Shown here piece by piece: positions 8,313 to 15,600 of a stretch of DNA of 35,120 nucleotides; the stretch's first letter is position 1, and each line of letters starts with the position of its first letter. Position numbers and translations under genes: made by a program. This stretch comes from Corallococcus exercitus (GTDB lineage Bacteria; Myxococcota; Myxococcia; Myxococcales; Myxococcaceae): contig NZ_RAVW01000038.1 of NCBI RefSeq assembly GCF_003611585.1, forward strand, positions 1 through 35,120, given 5' to 3'. Under the pieces are notes generated by a model. The model saw only the letters and a program-made list of their open reading frames with translations. It did not search any database and was not told the origin of the DNA.

Positions 8313-9482
8313 TCAGCGTCCGTCCCAGAACGCCATGTCGCCGTACTCCCAATCCCAGGGCACGCCGGCTTCGCCCAGCACGAAGCGCACGAGGTGGGGA
8401 TAGGCGGGCTCGGCGCGGACGTCGTTGCTCAGGATGAGCACGCAGCGGCGTCCGCGCGGCAGGCACACGAGGGTGTTGGCGGTGCTGTCGTTGTGGCCGT
8501 TCTTGAAGAACCCGCGTCCCTGCGGCCCGTCGAACACCACCACGCCCAGGCCCGCCGCCAGGTCCTTGCGCCGTGACTCTGGAGGCAGTTCGTCCTGGAG
8601 GGTGGGGAACTGGCTCCGGGTGGTGATGGGCAGCTGCGGCGACGTCATCCGGGCGAAGGACTCCGGCGACAAGCCTTCACCGCTCACCAGCGCGGCAGCG
8701 AAGCGCGACAGGTCGTCGAGGGTCGTGTCCATGGACCCGGCCGCGCGCACCCTGCTGCGCTCGTCGTGCGGCTCCACGCCGCCATCCAGCTTCCAGCCAT
8801 CGGCCAGGTTGCTCGCGAAGTCCGGGCGCCACGTCATGCTGGTGGTGCGCATGCCGAAGCGGTCGAACACGCGCCGTTGCAGCTCCGCGCCCACGTCCAG
8901 CCCCAGCCCGCGCTCGAGCACGAACTGCATCAGGATGATGCCGTCGCCGGAGTACGCGAAGCGGCTGCCGGGCGCGAAGTGGATGCGCAGCCGCTCGTCG
9001 GGCTCCAGGAAGCCGAAGTTGGCGAAGCCCGCGCTGTGGGTGAGCAGGACGCGCGGCGTGATGTCCCGCCAGCGCTCGTCACCGGCCAGGTGCGACCAGG
9101 TGGAGTAGCGGTCCTCGTCCGGATACTCCGGCAGCGGCTTGTCCAGGTACTTCGAGATGGAGGTGTCCAGGTCGATGCGCTTCTCGTCCGCGAGCTGCAT
9201 CACGAGGTATGCGAAGACCGTCTTGGTGATGGACGCGCCATACATCACCGTGTCCGTGCCCAGCGGTTCGCCCTGCGCGTTGCGAGCACCGTAGGCGCGC
9301 GTCGCCACCACGCGTCCGTCGTCGATGACGGCGATGGCCAGGCCCTTCGCGCCGGTCGCGGTCATCGCGCGAGCCGCTTCGGTATCCAGCGCGGCGACGT
9401 CCGGAACGGGTGGGACCTCTCGGCGCGCGGACGTCGTGGCACAGCCGCCGGCAAGCAACACACACAAGATCCAGGTCCGCAA
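8313..9482 (-). CDS. Serine hydrolase of the beta-lactamase/class C family, putative lipoprotein
   Basis: A 389-aa protein with a lipoprotein-like signal (TWILCVLLAGGC, Cys14) and a PF00144-type beta-lactamase domain. The nucleophile motif is Ser84-x-x-Lys87 in GASITKT. The second motif is Tyr-Ser-Gly in FAYSGDGI, where the usual Asn is replaced by Gly, and the third-motif region is probably NGHNDST. Such proteins are often esterases or D-amino-acid peptidases rather than true beta-lactamases. The start is TTG at 9482, fixed by a perfect AGGAGG 8 nt upstream; the frame stays open upstream but without signal or ribosome site. It follows the metallo-hydrolase gene by 82 bp on the same strand. 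That gap can form a stem that hides the AGGAGG. Confidence 0.9.
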   Translation of the reverse strand: MRTWILCVLLAGGCATTSARREVPPVPDVAALDTEAARAMTATGAKGLAIAVIDDGRVVATRAYGARNAQGEPLGTDTVMYGASITKTVFAYLVMQLADEKRIDLDTSISKYLDKPLPEYPDEDRYSTWSHLAGDERWRDITPRVLLTHSAGFANFGFLEPDERLRIHFAPGSRFAYSGDGIILMQFVLERGLGLDVGAELQRRVFDRFGMRTTSMTWRPDFASNLADGWKLDGGVEPHDERSRVRAAGSMDTTLDDLSRFAAALVSGEGLSPESFARMTSPQLPITTRSQFPTLQDELPPESRRKDLAAGLGVVVFDGPQGRGFFKNGHNDSTANTLVCLPRGRRCVLILSNDVRAEPAYPHLVRFVLGEAGVPWDWEYGDMAFWDGR

Positions 9483-9484
9483 TC

Positions 9485-9558
9485 GGCTTTCCTCCTGCGC
9501 GCAACATCCGCGAAGCAGAAAGCGTAATCCATTGTGTTTCGCGTGGAGGAGGAAAGCC
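9485..9558 (-). promoter_or_regulatory. Stem that can sequester the ribosome binding site of the serine hydrolase gene
   Basis: In the minus-strand transcript, GGCTTTCCTCCT (9558-9547) is perfectly complementary over 12 nt to AGGAGGAAAGCC (9496-9485), which is the Shine-Dalgarno region of the TTG start at 9482. An inner 6-bp stem CGCGAA/TTCGCG (9543-9538 with 9514-9509) can close the loop. The anti-Shine-Dalgarno strand begins 6 nt after the stop codon of the upstream metallo-hydrolase. It could lower translation of the downstream gene unless melted, or act as an attenuator. It lacks a T-run, so a plain terminator is less likely. Confidence 0.5.
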
Positions 9559-9564
9559 AATGGC

Positions 9565-10491
9565 TCAGAGCAGCCCCTCCTGGATGAGTCCACGGCGCTG
9601 GTAGTCTTGCAGCTGCGCGCCGTCGTGGGTCACCACCGGGTGCAGCTCGGGCGCGGTGCGCAGCAGGTCGTGCAGCCATCGCAGTTGGTGGGCCATCGCC
9701 TGTGCATCCTCATCGCCCAGCCAGTTGGTGAGCCGCGGGTGCATCCTTGGGAGCCGGATGTTGTCCTGGCGCCAGGCCACGTCGCCGACGAGCAGGAGCT
9801 CGCGCCCGTCGACGAGCCGCACGTACACCAGCTGGGTGCCAGGCGTGTGGCCGGGGGCCTTGATGAGGACCACGCCGGGGCGCAGCAGGTGCAGGCGCTC
9901 GTACTGAAGCGGGGCGAGCCTGGCGCGCCGTTCCGCGGTGAAGCCGGCTTCCTGCGCGAGCGGGCTTCGCAGTTGTTCGTCCGTGAGGTGAACCTTGCTC
10001 GCCACCTCGTCCAGGTATGCCGAGTGCGCGATGCCCGCGCAGTGGTCGAAGTGCTCGTGGGTGACGACCGTCGCGTCCGCGCGGCGCAGCGCCTCCTGGA
10101 CCCGGCTGTAGGCCGCGGCGTCGAACTCCGAGCCGGGGAACTGGGCCTGCTGTGTCTCCTCGTCGCTCACGAAGTCCACCAGCACCGTGCGGGCGTCGGC
10201 ATAGACGACCTGGTACGCGTTGAAGTCGAAGGCGACCTCTCCGAAACCGCTGCCGGCCACCACGAGCGCCTGGGGCACTCCGGAGGCCCGGCCCACGTGC
10301 TGGCTGCGCAATCCGGTAGGGAGCGGCGCGCCGGTGGAGACGGCCAGGGCCCGGATGGCGCCCAGGTCGGCGTCGAAGCGCGAGGTTTCCGGTACGTCCA
10401 CGTCGCTCAACCCCACGGCCGCGACGACGACCACCACGAGCACCAGGCCTGCGACAACCAGGCCCACGCGACGCCACAGGGTCCGCTTCAT
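9565..10491 (-). CDS. Metallo-beta-lactamase-fold hydrolase, membrane-anchored
   Basis: A 308-aa protein with one N-terminal membrane segment (VGLVVAGLVLVVVVVAAVGL), so the enzyme domain should face the periplasm. Metal ligands of the metallo-beta-lactamase fold are clear: His145, His147, Asp149 and His150 in THEHFDH, His215 in APGHTPG, Asp237 in LVGDVAW, and a likely last His289 in VVTHDG. The fold covers lactonases, thiolesterases, beta-lactamases and others; the substrate is unknown. It is followed on the same strand by the serine hydrolase gene, probably as an operon. The ATG at 10491 is chosen because the membrane segment begins right after it; the Shine-Dalgarno is weak. Confidence 0.9.
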   Translation of the reverse strand: MKRTLWRRVGLVVAGLVLVVVVVAAVGLSDVDVPETSRFDADLGAIRALAVSTGAPLPTGLRSQHVGRASGVPQALVVAGSGFGEVAFDFNAYQVVYADARTVLVDFVSDEETQQAQFPGSEFDAAAYSRVQEALRRADATVVTHEHFDHCAGIAHSAYLDEVASKVHLTDEQLRSPLAQEAGFTAERRARLAPLQYERLHLLRPGVVLIKAPGHTPGTQLVYVRLVDGRELLLVGDVAWRQDNIRLPRMHPRLTNWLGDEDAQAMAHQLRWLHDLLRTAPELHPVVTHDGAQLQDYQRRGLIQEGLL

Positions 10492-10590
10492 GGCCGGATT
10501 GCGCAGCCAGCTCCCGCCGTCGCCCTGCGTGAAATTTCCGAGGTGTGCGCACCTACGATTCAACGAGGTGCCGTGGAGGGTGGCGCCGGG

Positions 10591-10922
10591 GCAAAGGAGG
10601 GCCGCTGACTGGCCGCCCGAGTGATGCTCCCGGCTTGTGGACAGGTCGCCTGAGCCCCTTTAGGGGACACTCCTGCCCAGGCTGCGCTCGCATCAGGTGC
10701 GTGGCCGGGGTCTGCCTCGGCCTGCTGGCTGTCTTGAGCTTCAACACCACGCGGCCTGGGGTGGCCCTCATGCCAGGGCTAGGCTCATGCAGGCGAACAC
10801 GTCAAAGCCGAACGTCCGCCTGAGCAACTCGGCCCTGTCTACTTACGGCGTCCTCTCCTTCCTCCGCTCTTTCCTGGCCGTTGCCTCAAGCTCCGTGCTC
10901 GCCTCCTCCGCACCTGTTTGAG
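10591..10922 (-). repeat. Direct repeat copy A: degenerate remnant, probably of an IS91-type transposase tail
   Basis: These 332 bp align along their full length, by eye at roughly three quarters identity, with 15601-15931 in the same orientation. Shared landmarks include GCATCAGGTGCGTGGCC (copy B has GTATCAGGTGCGTGGCC), GGCTGTCTTGA, GCCAGGGC and TCTCCTTC. Read on the minus strand in one frame it gives VDRAELLRRTFGFDVFAC, then after a few residues GPPQAAWC and a stop, with stops inside. That resembles the C-terminal end of IS91-type transposases minus the Cys-rich segment. It lies inside the 657-bp gene-free stretch 10492-11148. The remainder (10492-10590 and 10923-11148) shows no gene, only a possible promoter. 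Confidence 0.6.
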
Positions 10923-11085
10923 GGACCAGACATGGCCGCAGTTTGGCCGCTGGAGCGAAGACACCTTGGAGCCTCGTGAGGCTTGCCGGGCTGCAGGTCG
11001 TGAGTCACTGGGAACCCGCAACGCAGCGGCACTTTTAATTGGGAAGGAAGAGGCCGTCGCCTCTGTGCTCCGCTGGGGCTTGCTG

Positions 11086-11114
11086 TTGAAGGTGGTGTTC
11101 CTGTCTACTATCAA
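11086..11114 (+). promoter_or_regulatory. Possible sigma-70-type promoter of the GTPase gene
   Basis: TTGAAG (11086-11091) and TATCAA (11109-11114) are separated by exactly 17 nt and lie 34 nt before the ATG at 11149. The match to the -10 consensus is only partial (4 of 6). Confidence 0.3.
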
Positions 11115-11148
11115 AGTCCTGCCAAGTCCTTCTTCTTCCAGAGTCGAA

Positions 11149-13224
11149 ATGACCAACGCTCAGACCCGTCCTATCTCAGAGCTTTCTCCCCAGAACCTTG
11201 CTGATAGGTTGCGCGACTACCAGTCCTCTGCTGAGGGCAACCGGTTCCCAGAGCTTGTCCAGCGCGCCAATCAACTTGAGGTTGTACTGCGCGGGCGCCT
11301 GGAGATTTTGGCACAGCCAGCTCCGCAGGTTGCCTTTGTTGCGCATAAAGGCGTCGGTAAGTCGACGCTGATTAACGGATTGTCAGGGCTGTGGTTGGAT
11401 GGAGAGCCACCTTCCGCGGATGCGTCATCGGTGCAACTCAATAAGCATGCGGTATTGCCGCTGGGCAACGGGGGCACTACTCCTTGCGAAATCGTCTTGC
11501 GCCCAGGTAATTGGGAAATTCAAGTTGAGCCTGAAAAGGACGAGGATGCAGCGCGCTTGGTGCAGCAGTTCGCTGAATGGGCTTGGCATAAAGCTCATGA
11601 TCCTTCTTCGGCTGCTTCCGGCGACGACGAGACCGAAGAGCCATCGATCGAGTTGTTGGTGACGGCTCGGCCGCCACGACTCCAGCCTGATTTGGAGCGA
11701 GTGCTGTGGGGGCTTACGGGACTTAAGAGGGAAAAGATTTCGACAGGTGCAGGCAAAGTTCCCGGTAGTCGTTCAGGCAAGAGCGCTACCGTGCACCATG
11801 CAGTGGAGGCGGCGCGCAGCTTTGAACGCAAGGAGGACTTTGTCGACCATGTACTGCAACTCGCACGGCTATCTGAGCGGCGACGCATCCAATGGTTGCC
11901 TGATGGGGAGCCTCGCACATGGTTACGTCATATGCTGTTGAGCCTCTTCAAGGGGGAACTCGCAGACCAGCCGTTTCCACGCCGCGTGGTCGTTCAGGGG
12001 CCGTTTGACTCGCTTCAGTGGAACGGCCGTGCGGTGCCCCTCGTTGACACGTTGGGGCTGCCGGCTGTAACTACCGACAGGGATGTTGCGCCTGGAACTC
12101 GTAGGGCCTATCCACTCGCGGACCGGGCCGATCTGCGTGTATTGCTGAAACAGCCTTGGACCCTCATCGTACTAGCCTCTTCGTTCAACGAGCCGCCTGC
12201 ACCTGCCGTTGAGCTGCTTACGCAGATGGTGGAGGAACGCGGCTATTTCGGAGAGACGCTCGCTGAGCGCACTGTAGTTGCTATTGTCGATGCGGGCCGC
12301 GCTGGCTCTGGTCACTTCGAGGACAAAGAGACAGAGCGGGAGACGAAAGAAGACCGCTGCGCTGAAAACCTCGTGCAGCTTGGCTGCCCCGGCTGGCCTT
12401 CGCCTGATGTGCGCTGGTCCGTGGATGATGCCCGACAGCGTGTGCGGTGCGTAAATGTGCTTGATGGGGGGACCCCCGAACTTTATGTGTTCCTAGAGGA
12501 ATCGCTGAGTCGGCTAGCGGGGGGCCATGCTCGATTGCTTGAAGAGGCCGCAGCTCAAGCTCGCGAATTCTTTCATACTCTTGCGGACGCAAAACGCCGA
12601 ACACTCTATAACCAAGTAGTGAAGGAACTGAGCGCCTCTGTCCAGGCCGCCATCGCAGTTTCCCGCGGTAAGTTGCATGCGCTGGGAATGAATTTTCTGC
12701 GCCCATTCTCCAGCGAGTGCCAGCGGCTTCATCCTTCGTCTTTGCGATCGCTAGTCCAGTGGAAGGGCGATGGCACTCAAAATGCTTGGGCGCTTCTAGA
12801 GTTTTCTGCATCGCGTGCCTTGGAACATTGCATGTTGCCACTTTTCAGCAGTATGCATGTAAGGGCTGAAGAGTTGCGCAAGCGCGATGTGTTTGAAGAA
12901 GAAGATAATGCAAGGCTCATTGATGCGGAGCTTGAGCAGCAGCGTCGTCAATTTGATGTCTTTGTGCAGGTGTTTACGTCGATTGCTGTGCAGGTTCTAA
13001 AGGAGCAGATGCTGAATGACGATCTGCTATGGGCGCGCAGTCACCAAGAGTGGGGCACTGGGATGAAGCAACCCAGCTATAGGGAACGGGTCGCGGCTCA
13101 CTTCGAACAGTGGGGAGAATATCATGCTCCTGTTGTTAGTGCTGCCATCTCTCAGAGACTTCCGGCGCGAATTGAGAAAATCACAGATGCGGTGCAGCAG
13201 CTGATTTCTGTGTTGCTAGGATGA
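11149..13224 (+). CDS. Dynamin-like large P-loop GTPase
   Basis: A 691-aa protein. G1/Walker A is A65-H-K-G-V-G-K-S-T73, followed by LINGLSGL; the first Gly of the usual GxxxxGKS is Ala. A G2-like segment GGTTPCEIVL lies near residues 108-117, as in bacterial dynamin-like proteins. G3 is D300-T-L-G303 in VPLVDTLG. About 190 residues, partly acidic (SGDDETEEPS), separate G2 from G3, which is much longer than usual. No canonical N/TKxD G4 is seen. The half after about residue 455 is helical (ARLLEEAAAQAREFFHTL, then IDAELEQQRRQFDVF), as expected of a stalk or coiled coil, without an obvious membrane anchor. The ATG at 11149 is preferred over in-frame upstream starts reaching back into the repeat (TTG at 10918); AGAG lies close upstream. 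Composition is much lower in GC than the host genes. Its function is unknown; membrane remodelling or phage defence are guesses from the fold and context. Confidence 0.85.
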   Translation: MTNAQTRPISELSPQNLADRLRDYQSSAEGNRFPELVQRANQLEVVLRGRLEILAQPAPQVAFVAHKGVGKSTLINGLSGLWLDGEPPSADASSVQLNKHAVLPLGNGGTTPCEIVLRPGNWEIQVEPEKDEDAARLVQQFAEWAWHKAHDPSSAASGDDETEEPSIELLVTARPPRLQPDLERVLWGLTGLKREKISTGAGKVPGSRSGKSATVHHAVEAARSFERKEDFVDHVLQLARLSERRRIQWLPDGEPRTWLRHMLLSLFKGELADQPFPRRVVVQGPFDSLQWNGRAVPLVDTLGLPAVTTDRDVAPGTRRAYPLADRADLRVLLKQPWTLIVLASSFNEPPAPAVELLTQMVEERGYFGETLAERTVVAIVDAGRAGSGHFEDKETERETKEDRCAENLVQLGCPGWPSPDVRWSVDDARQRVRCVNVLDGGTPELYVFLEESLSRLAGGHARLLEEAAAQAREFFHTLADAKRRTLYNQVVKELSASVQAAIAVSRGKLHALGMNFLRPFSSECQRLHPSSLRSLVQWKGDGTQNAWALLEFSASRALEHCMLPLFSSMHVRAEELRKRDVFEEEDNARLIDAELEQQRRQFDVFVQVFTSIAVQVLKEQMLNDDLLWARSHQEWGTGMKQPSYRERVAAHFEQWGEYHAPVVSAAISQRLPARIEKITDAVQQLISVLLG

Positions 13225-13305
13225 TCGATTCGTCTGGGCTGCCCTTGGGGACTTTGCTCCTGACCGCAGTGGTTACGATCCATTGTGAGCACTGCTGCTG
13301 GAATG

Positions 13306-13333
13306 TAACAGCTCCTAACAAATGCCAGGACAG
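13306..13333 (+). repeat. Terminal inverted repeat of the IS5-family element (transposase 3' side)
   Basis: Begins TAACAGCTCCTAAC and ends CCAGGACAG; the counterpart at 14158-14185 reads TAACTGCGTCTAAC...TCAGGTCAG on the other strand. The transposase stop codon (13315-13317) lies inside this arm. Confidence 0.7.
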
Positions 13334-14119
13334 AAGCGTCGGAAGAGCATGACGCAGCATCCAAGGACGAGGAAGCCGAAGTGGACTTCGTCCCTGTGCT
13401 CATCGCGGCCTCGAAGGCGGCGCAGCTGGTTATTCCAGGCCAGCGTGCTCTCCACAACCCAGCGATAGCGTCCCAGCCGCTCCTTGGACTCGACGCCTGG
13501 GCGGGCAATGCGAGCGGCGATGCCACGCTGGCGAAGCCCTCGCTGGTTCTTCCTGAAGGCATAGGCCTTGTCGCTGGCCACCTTGCGTGGGCGAAGCCGC
13601 CGCTGGCCCGAAGGCATTCGCACTGCGGGCACGGAGTCAACGAGCGGGAAGCGCTCGTGCGTGTCGTACACGTTGGCCGCCGTCAGCGACTCAGTGAGCG
13701 GACGGCCGTGTGCCCCTACGAGAAGATGATGCTTGCTACCCGCCTTCGCTCTATCCACCAGGCTTGGGCTCGTAAGGGCCCCCTTTTTGACGCCCGCACG
13801 GACGAGGAGTCGATGTGGGCACGGGAGAGGTCCACCCTGCCGCGCAGGCCCAGTTCATCCAGCAGTTGCGCCTGAAGCTCTTCCCACACACCCGCGCGGG
13901 TCCATTCCTCTAGCCTGCGCCAAGCCGTCATGCCCGACAGGCGAACTGCTTACGAGGCATCATCTCCCATGGGATGCCGCTTCGGAGCACGAAGACGATG
14001 GCCCCCAACGCAGCCCGGTCATTTGTCCGAGGGCGCCCCAGCTTCTTCTTGGGCCGGAGCGGTGGCAGCAGCGGCGCCACGCGCTGCCAGAAGGCGCCGG
14101 GAACGAGTTCACGGACCAT
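13315..14119 (-). pseudogene. IS5-family transposase, disrupted by two -1 frameshifts
   Basis: Three consecutive frames together give a full transposase of about 265 aa. Part 1 (14119-13928) has the N-terminal WQRVAPLLPPLRPKKKLGRP and GIPWEMMPR. Part 2 (13931-13716) has MTAWRRLEEW and the first catalytic Asp in HIDSSSVRA. Part 3 (from about 13785 to 13315) has DRAKAGSKHHLLV, the second Asp in ASDKAYAF, and the Glu in YRWVVESTLAWN. The DDE triad is therefore intact, but parts 1 to 2 and 2 to 3 each need a -1 shift. The first break falls at an ATGA overlap (13931-13928), the second at an A5G5 run (13788-13779). One shift could be programmed, as in some IS5 subgroups, but two suggest decay. Confidence 0.8.
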
Positions 14120-14157
14120 ACCCTCAAGCTGAGGACGGCCATTGTGCTCGGTCAGCC

Positions 14158-14185
14158 CTGACCTGACTTTCGTTAGACGCAGTTA
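14158..14185 (-). repeat. Terminal inverted repeat of the IS5-family element (transposase 5' side)
   Basis: Reverse-complement partner of 13306-13333; seven mismatches in 28 positions. It lies about 40 bp upstream of the first usable transposase ATG at 14119. Confidence 0.7.
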
Positions 14186-14283
14186 AGCCCGACAGGTGGC
14201 TGGCCTTCTTCTCTGTCGAAATAGGCTCTTGTGTGTGAATGGGCGATGGCGACGATTGGATTGGGGTCGCTGCCAAGCTGTAG

Positions 14284-15519
14284 CTAAACTGGATCTTCCG
14301 CTTTGGCTTTGGACAGCAGTCCGTCTAGCGATGTGCAGACCAACTCCGCCATGATGTCTAGTGCACTGCTAAGGGACATCAGTCCGTATGACACTGCTTC
14401 CAGCCTGCGGGCACTGAGTTTGACAGTTAGCCTTGTCTTTGGCGTCGTAACATCCCACCAGCAGCCATCTTCCCTCGTTAGCAACGGACCAGCCTCAACG
14501 CCGCGGGCCTGCAGGCCTGTCTGTATTGTGGAGACATCAATTATTGTAAAGAATGCGATTCTGTCCGTCAGGACTTCATTAAGCAGCGGAGCCGGAATGC
14601 CAAGATTCAATAGAGTGGGAATGTATGGGCGACTCCCAGAGATGCGCTCGTTGAGCCATCCAAACAGCAGTTGAGAACCGCTGTGGCCCCAAGGGATGCG
14701 TGAGGCGATGTCGCCAGTAAATGCCCCTTCGGCGCACGCGATGTATGCGAGGCCCTGTTCGGGGATAATGACGTTCGCTCTTAGGCCACTGACTGAGCAA
14801 GCCTCTATAAAATCGGAGATGTGGTACTTGTCGTTGGATCTGTTCGACTCAACAAAGTGGCTTGGCAGGGTGTGCAGACCTAGCTCTTCTCTTTGAGCTG
14901 TAGAAACATCGATTGTCTCGTTGGTGAGTAGCTCGCTGATGATTTTGGCCCTCTTGTCTTGGCGGTTGAGTCTTGGGAGAGAGCTTTGTTTCGAGTTGCT
15001 CTTTTTGCATTCAATTAGATGCATTCCATTGGGGGTGATTGAGAGAATGTCGGCTATGGTGAGGCAGTGAGTAAGATCGGCGAGGATGGCGTAGTTTCCG
15101 CGGTCGACGATTGCTTGGGCACATTCGAGTTCAAGTTCAAGCCCGTCCTTGTCAAAGATGAATCCAACGCCACTGCCTGCGCGGCCCCTTGAGAGCGCGC
15201 TGAGATGATGCTCTGGAACCAAGCGGTGACAGAGCGAGTCGCCAACATATCGCAGTGCGGCCTGGGTCGAGCGACAGCGTGCCTCAGAATGTTCAAGCGA
15301 ATTAATGACGCTGTCGAAGCGGTGAATGCGATCGATTGAGCGTGTCGGAGAACGGCTGTATTTTAGTTTTTCGTTCTTGATCCGGAGACTGACAGTTCGT
15401 CGTTTGCGTATGATCTTCTCTATGTGGCGGTGGGCTTCCAGCAGAAGCTTTTGTGTGCTCCATAGTTCTTCTGGCGAGTGGCTTTGTTGTGCGGCGGATA
15501 TGAATCTTAGTAGGTCCAT
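14284..15519 (-). CDS. Unknown protein with a PD-(D/E)xK nuclease-like motif
   Basis: A 411-aa protein that I do not recognise as a whole. The centre has the layout of a restriction-endonuclease-like fold: an acidic helix GLELELECAQAIV (residues 126-138), a strand with D157 in TIADILSI, twelve residues, then E170-x-K172 in HLIECKKS. This is the D-x12-E-x-K pattern of Mrr, NERD and related nucleases. The N-terminal 100 residues are basic and helical (IEKIIRKRRTVSLRIKNEKLK) and may bind nucleic acid. The C-terminal 150 residues carry no motif I know. There is no signal or membrane segment. It is AT-richer than host genes and its upstream region is AT-rich. The ATG at 15519 has only a weak ribosome site. 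It converges on the GTPase gene across the IS element. A defence nuclease is plausible but unproven. Confidence 0.8.
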   Translation of the reverse strand: MDLLRFISAAQQSHSPEELWSTQKLLLEAHRHIEKIIRKRRTVSLRIKNEKLKYSRSPTRSIDRIHRFDSVINSLEHSEARCRSTQAALRYVGDSLCHRLVPEHHLSALSRGRAGSGVGFIFDKDGLELELECAQAIVDRGNYAILADLTHCLTIADILSITPNGMHLIECKKSNSKQSSLPRLNRQDKRAKIISELLTNETIDVSTAQREELGLHTLPSHFVESNRSNDKYHISDFIEACSVSGLRANVIIPEQGLAYIACAEGAFTGDIASRIPWGHSGSQLLFGWLNERISGSRPYIPTLLNLGIPAPLLNEVLTDRIAFFTIIDVSTIQTGLQARGVEAGPLLTREDGCWWDVTTPKTRLTVKLSARRLEAVSYGLMSLSSALDIMAELVCTSLDGLLSKAKAEDPV

Positions 15520-15600
15520 AACCTAAAAGTTGGTGCAAAATATATGATTCGTCAACGCGTTAGGGAGATGAGCCCTGTTTTGGGAGAGGGGTACATAGGG

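Larger units (their letters stand above)
13306..14185 (-). mobile_element. IS5-family insertion sequence, about 880 bp, probably inactive
   Basis: The element is bounded by imperfect 28-bp terminal inverted repeats (13306-13333 and 14158-14185), which match at 21 of 28 positions when one is reverse-complemented. It carries one transposase reading of IS5 type in three frames. A TA dinucleotide at each outer edge (13306-13307 and 14184-14185) may be the target duplication, in which case the element proper is 13308-14183. It lies between the stops of the two convergent cargo genes of the island and interrupts neither. Confidence 0.75.

Noticed and set aside
9362-9527. A short minus-strand frame starting at an ATG in the loop of the ribosome-site stem (MDYAFCFADVARRRK)
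   Set aside because: It runs out of frame through the serine hydrolase start and has no ribosome site of its own. A regulatory leader peptide is conceivable but nothing beyond the ATG supports it.
10553-10771. A 72-codon minus-strand open frame within direct repeat A
   Set aside because: The matching frame in repeat B is broken, and the conserved reading in both copies is another frame that resembles a transposase tail; it is not a gene.
10918-11148. 77-codon N-terminal extension of the GTPase from a TTG at 10918
   Set aside because: It begins inside the repeat remnant, shows no ribosome site, and the candidate promoter lies downstream of it.
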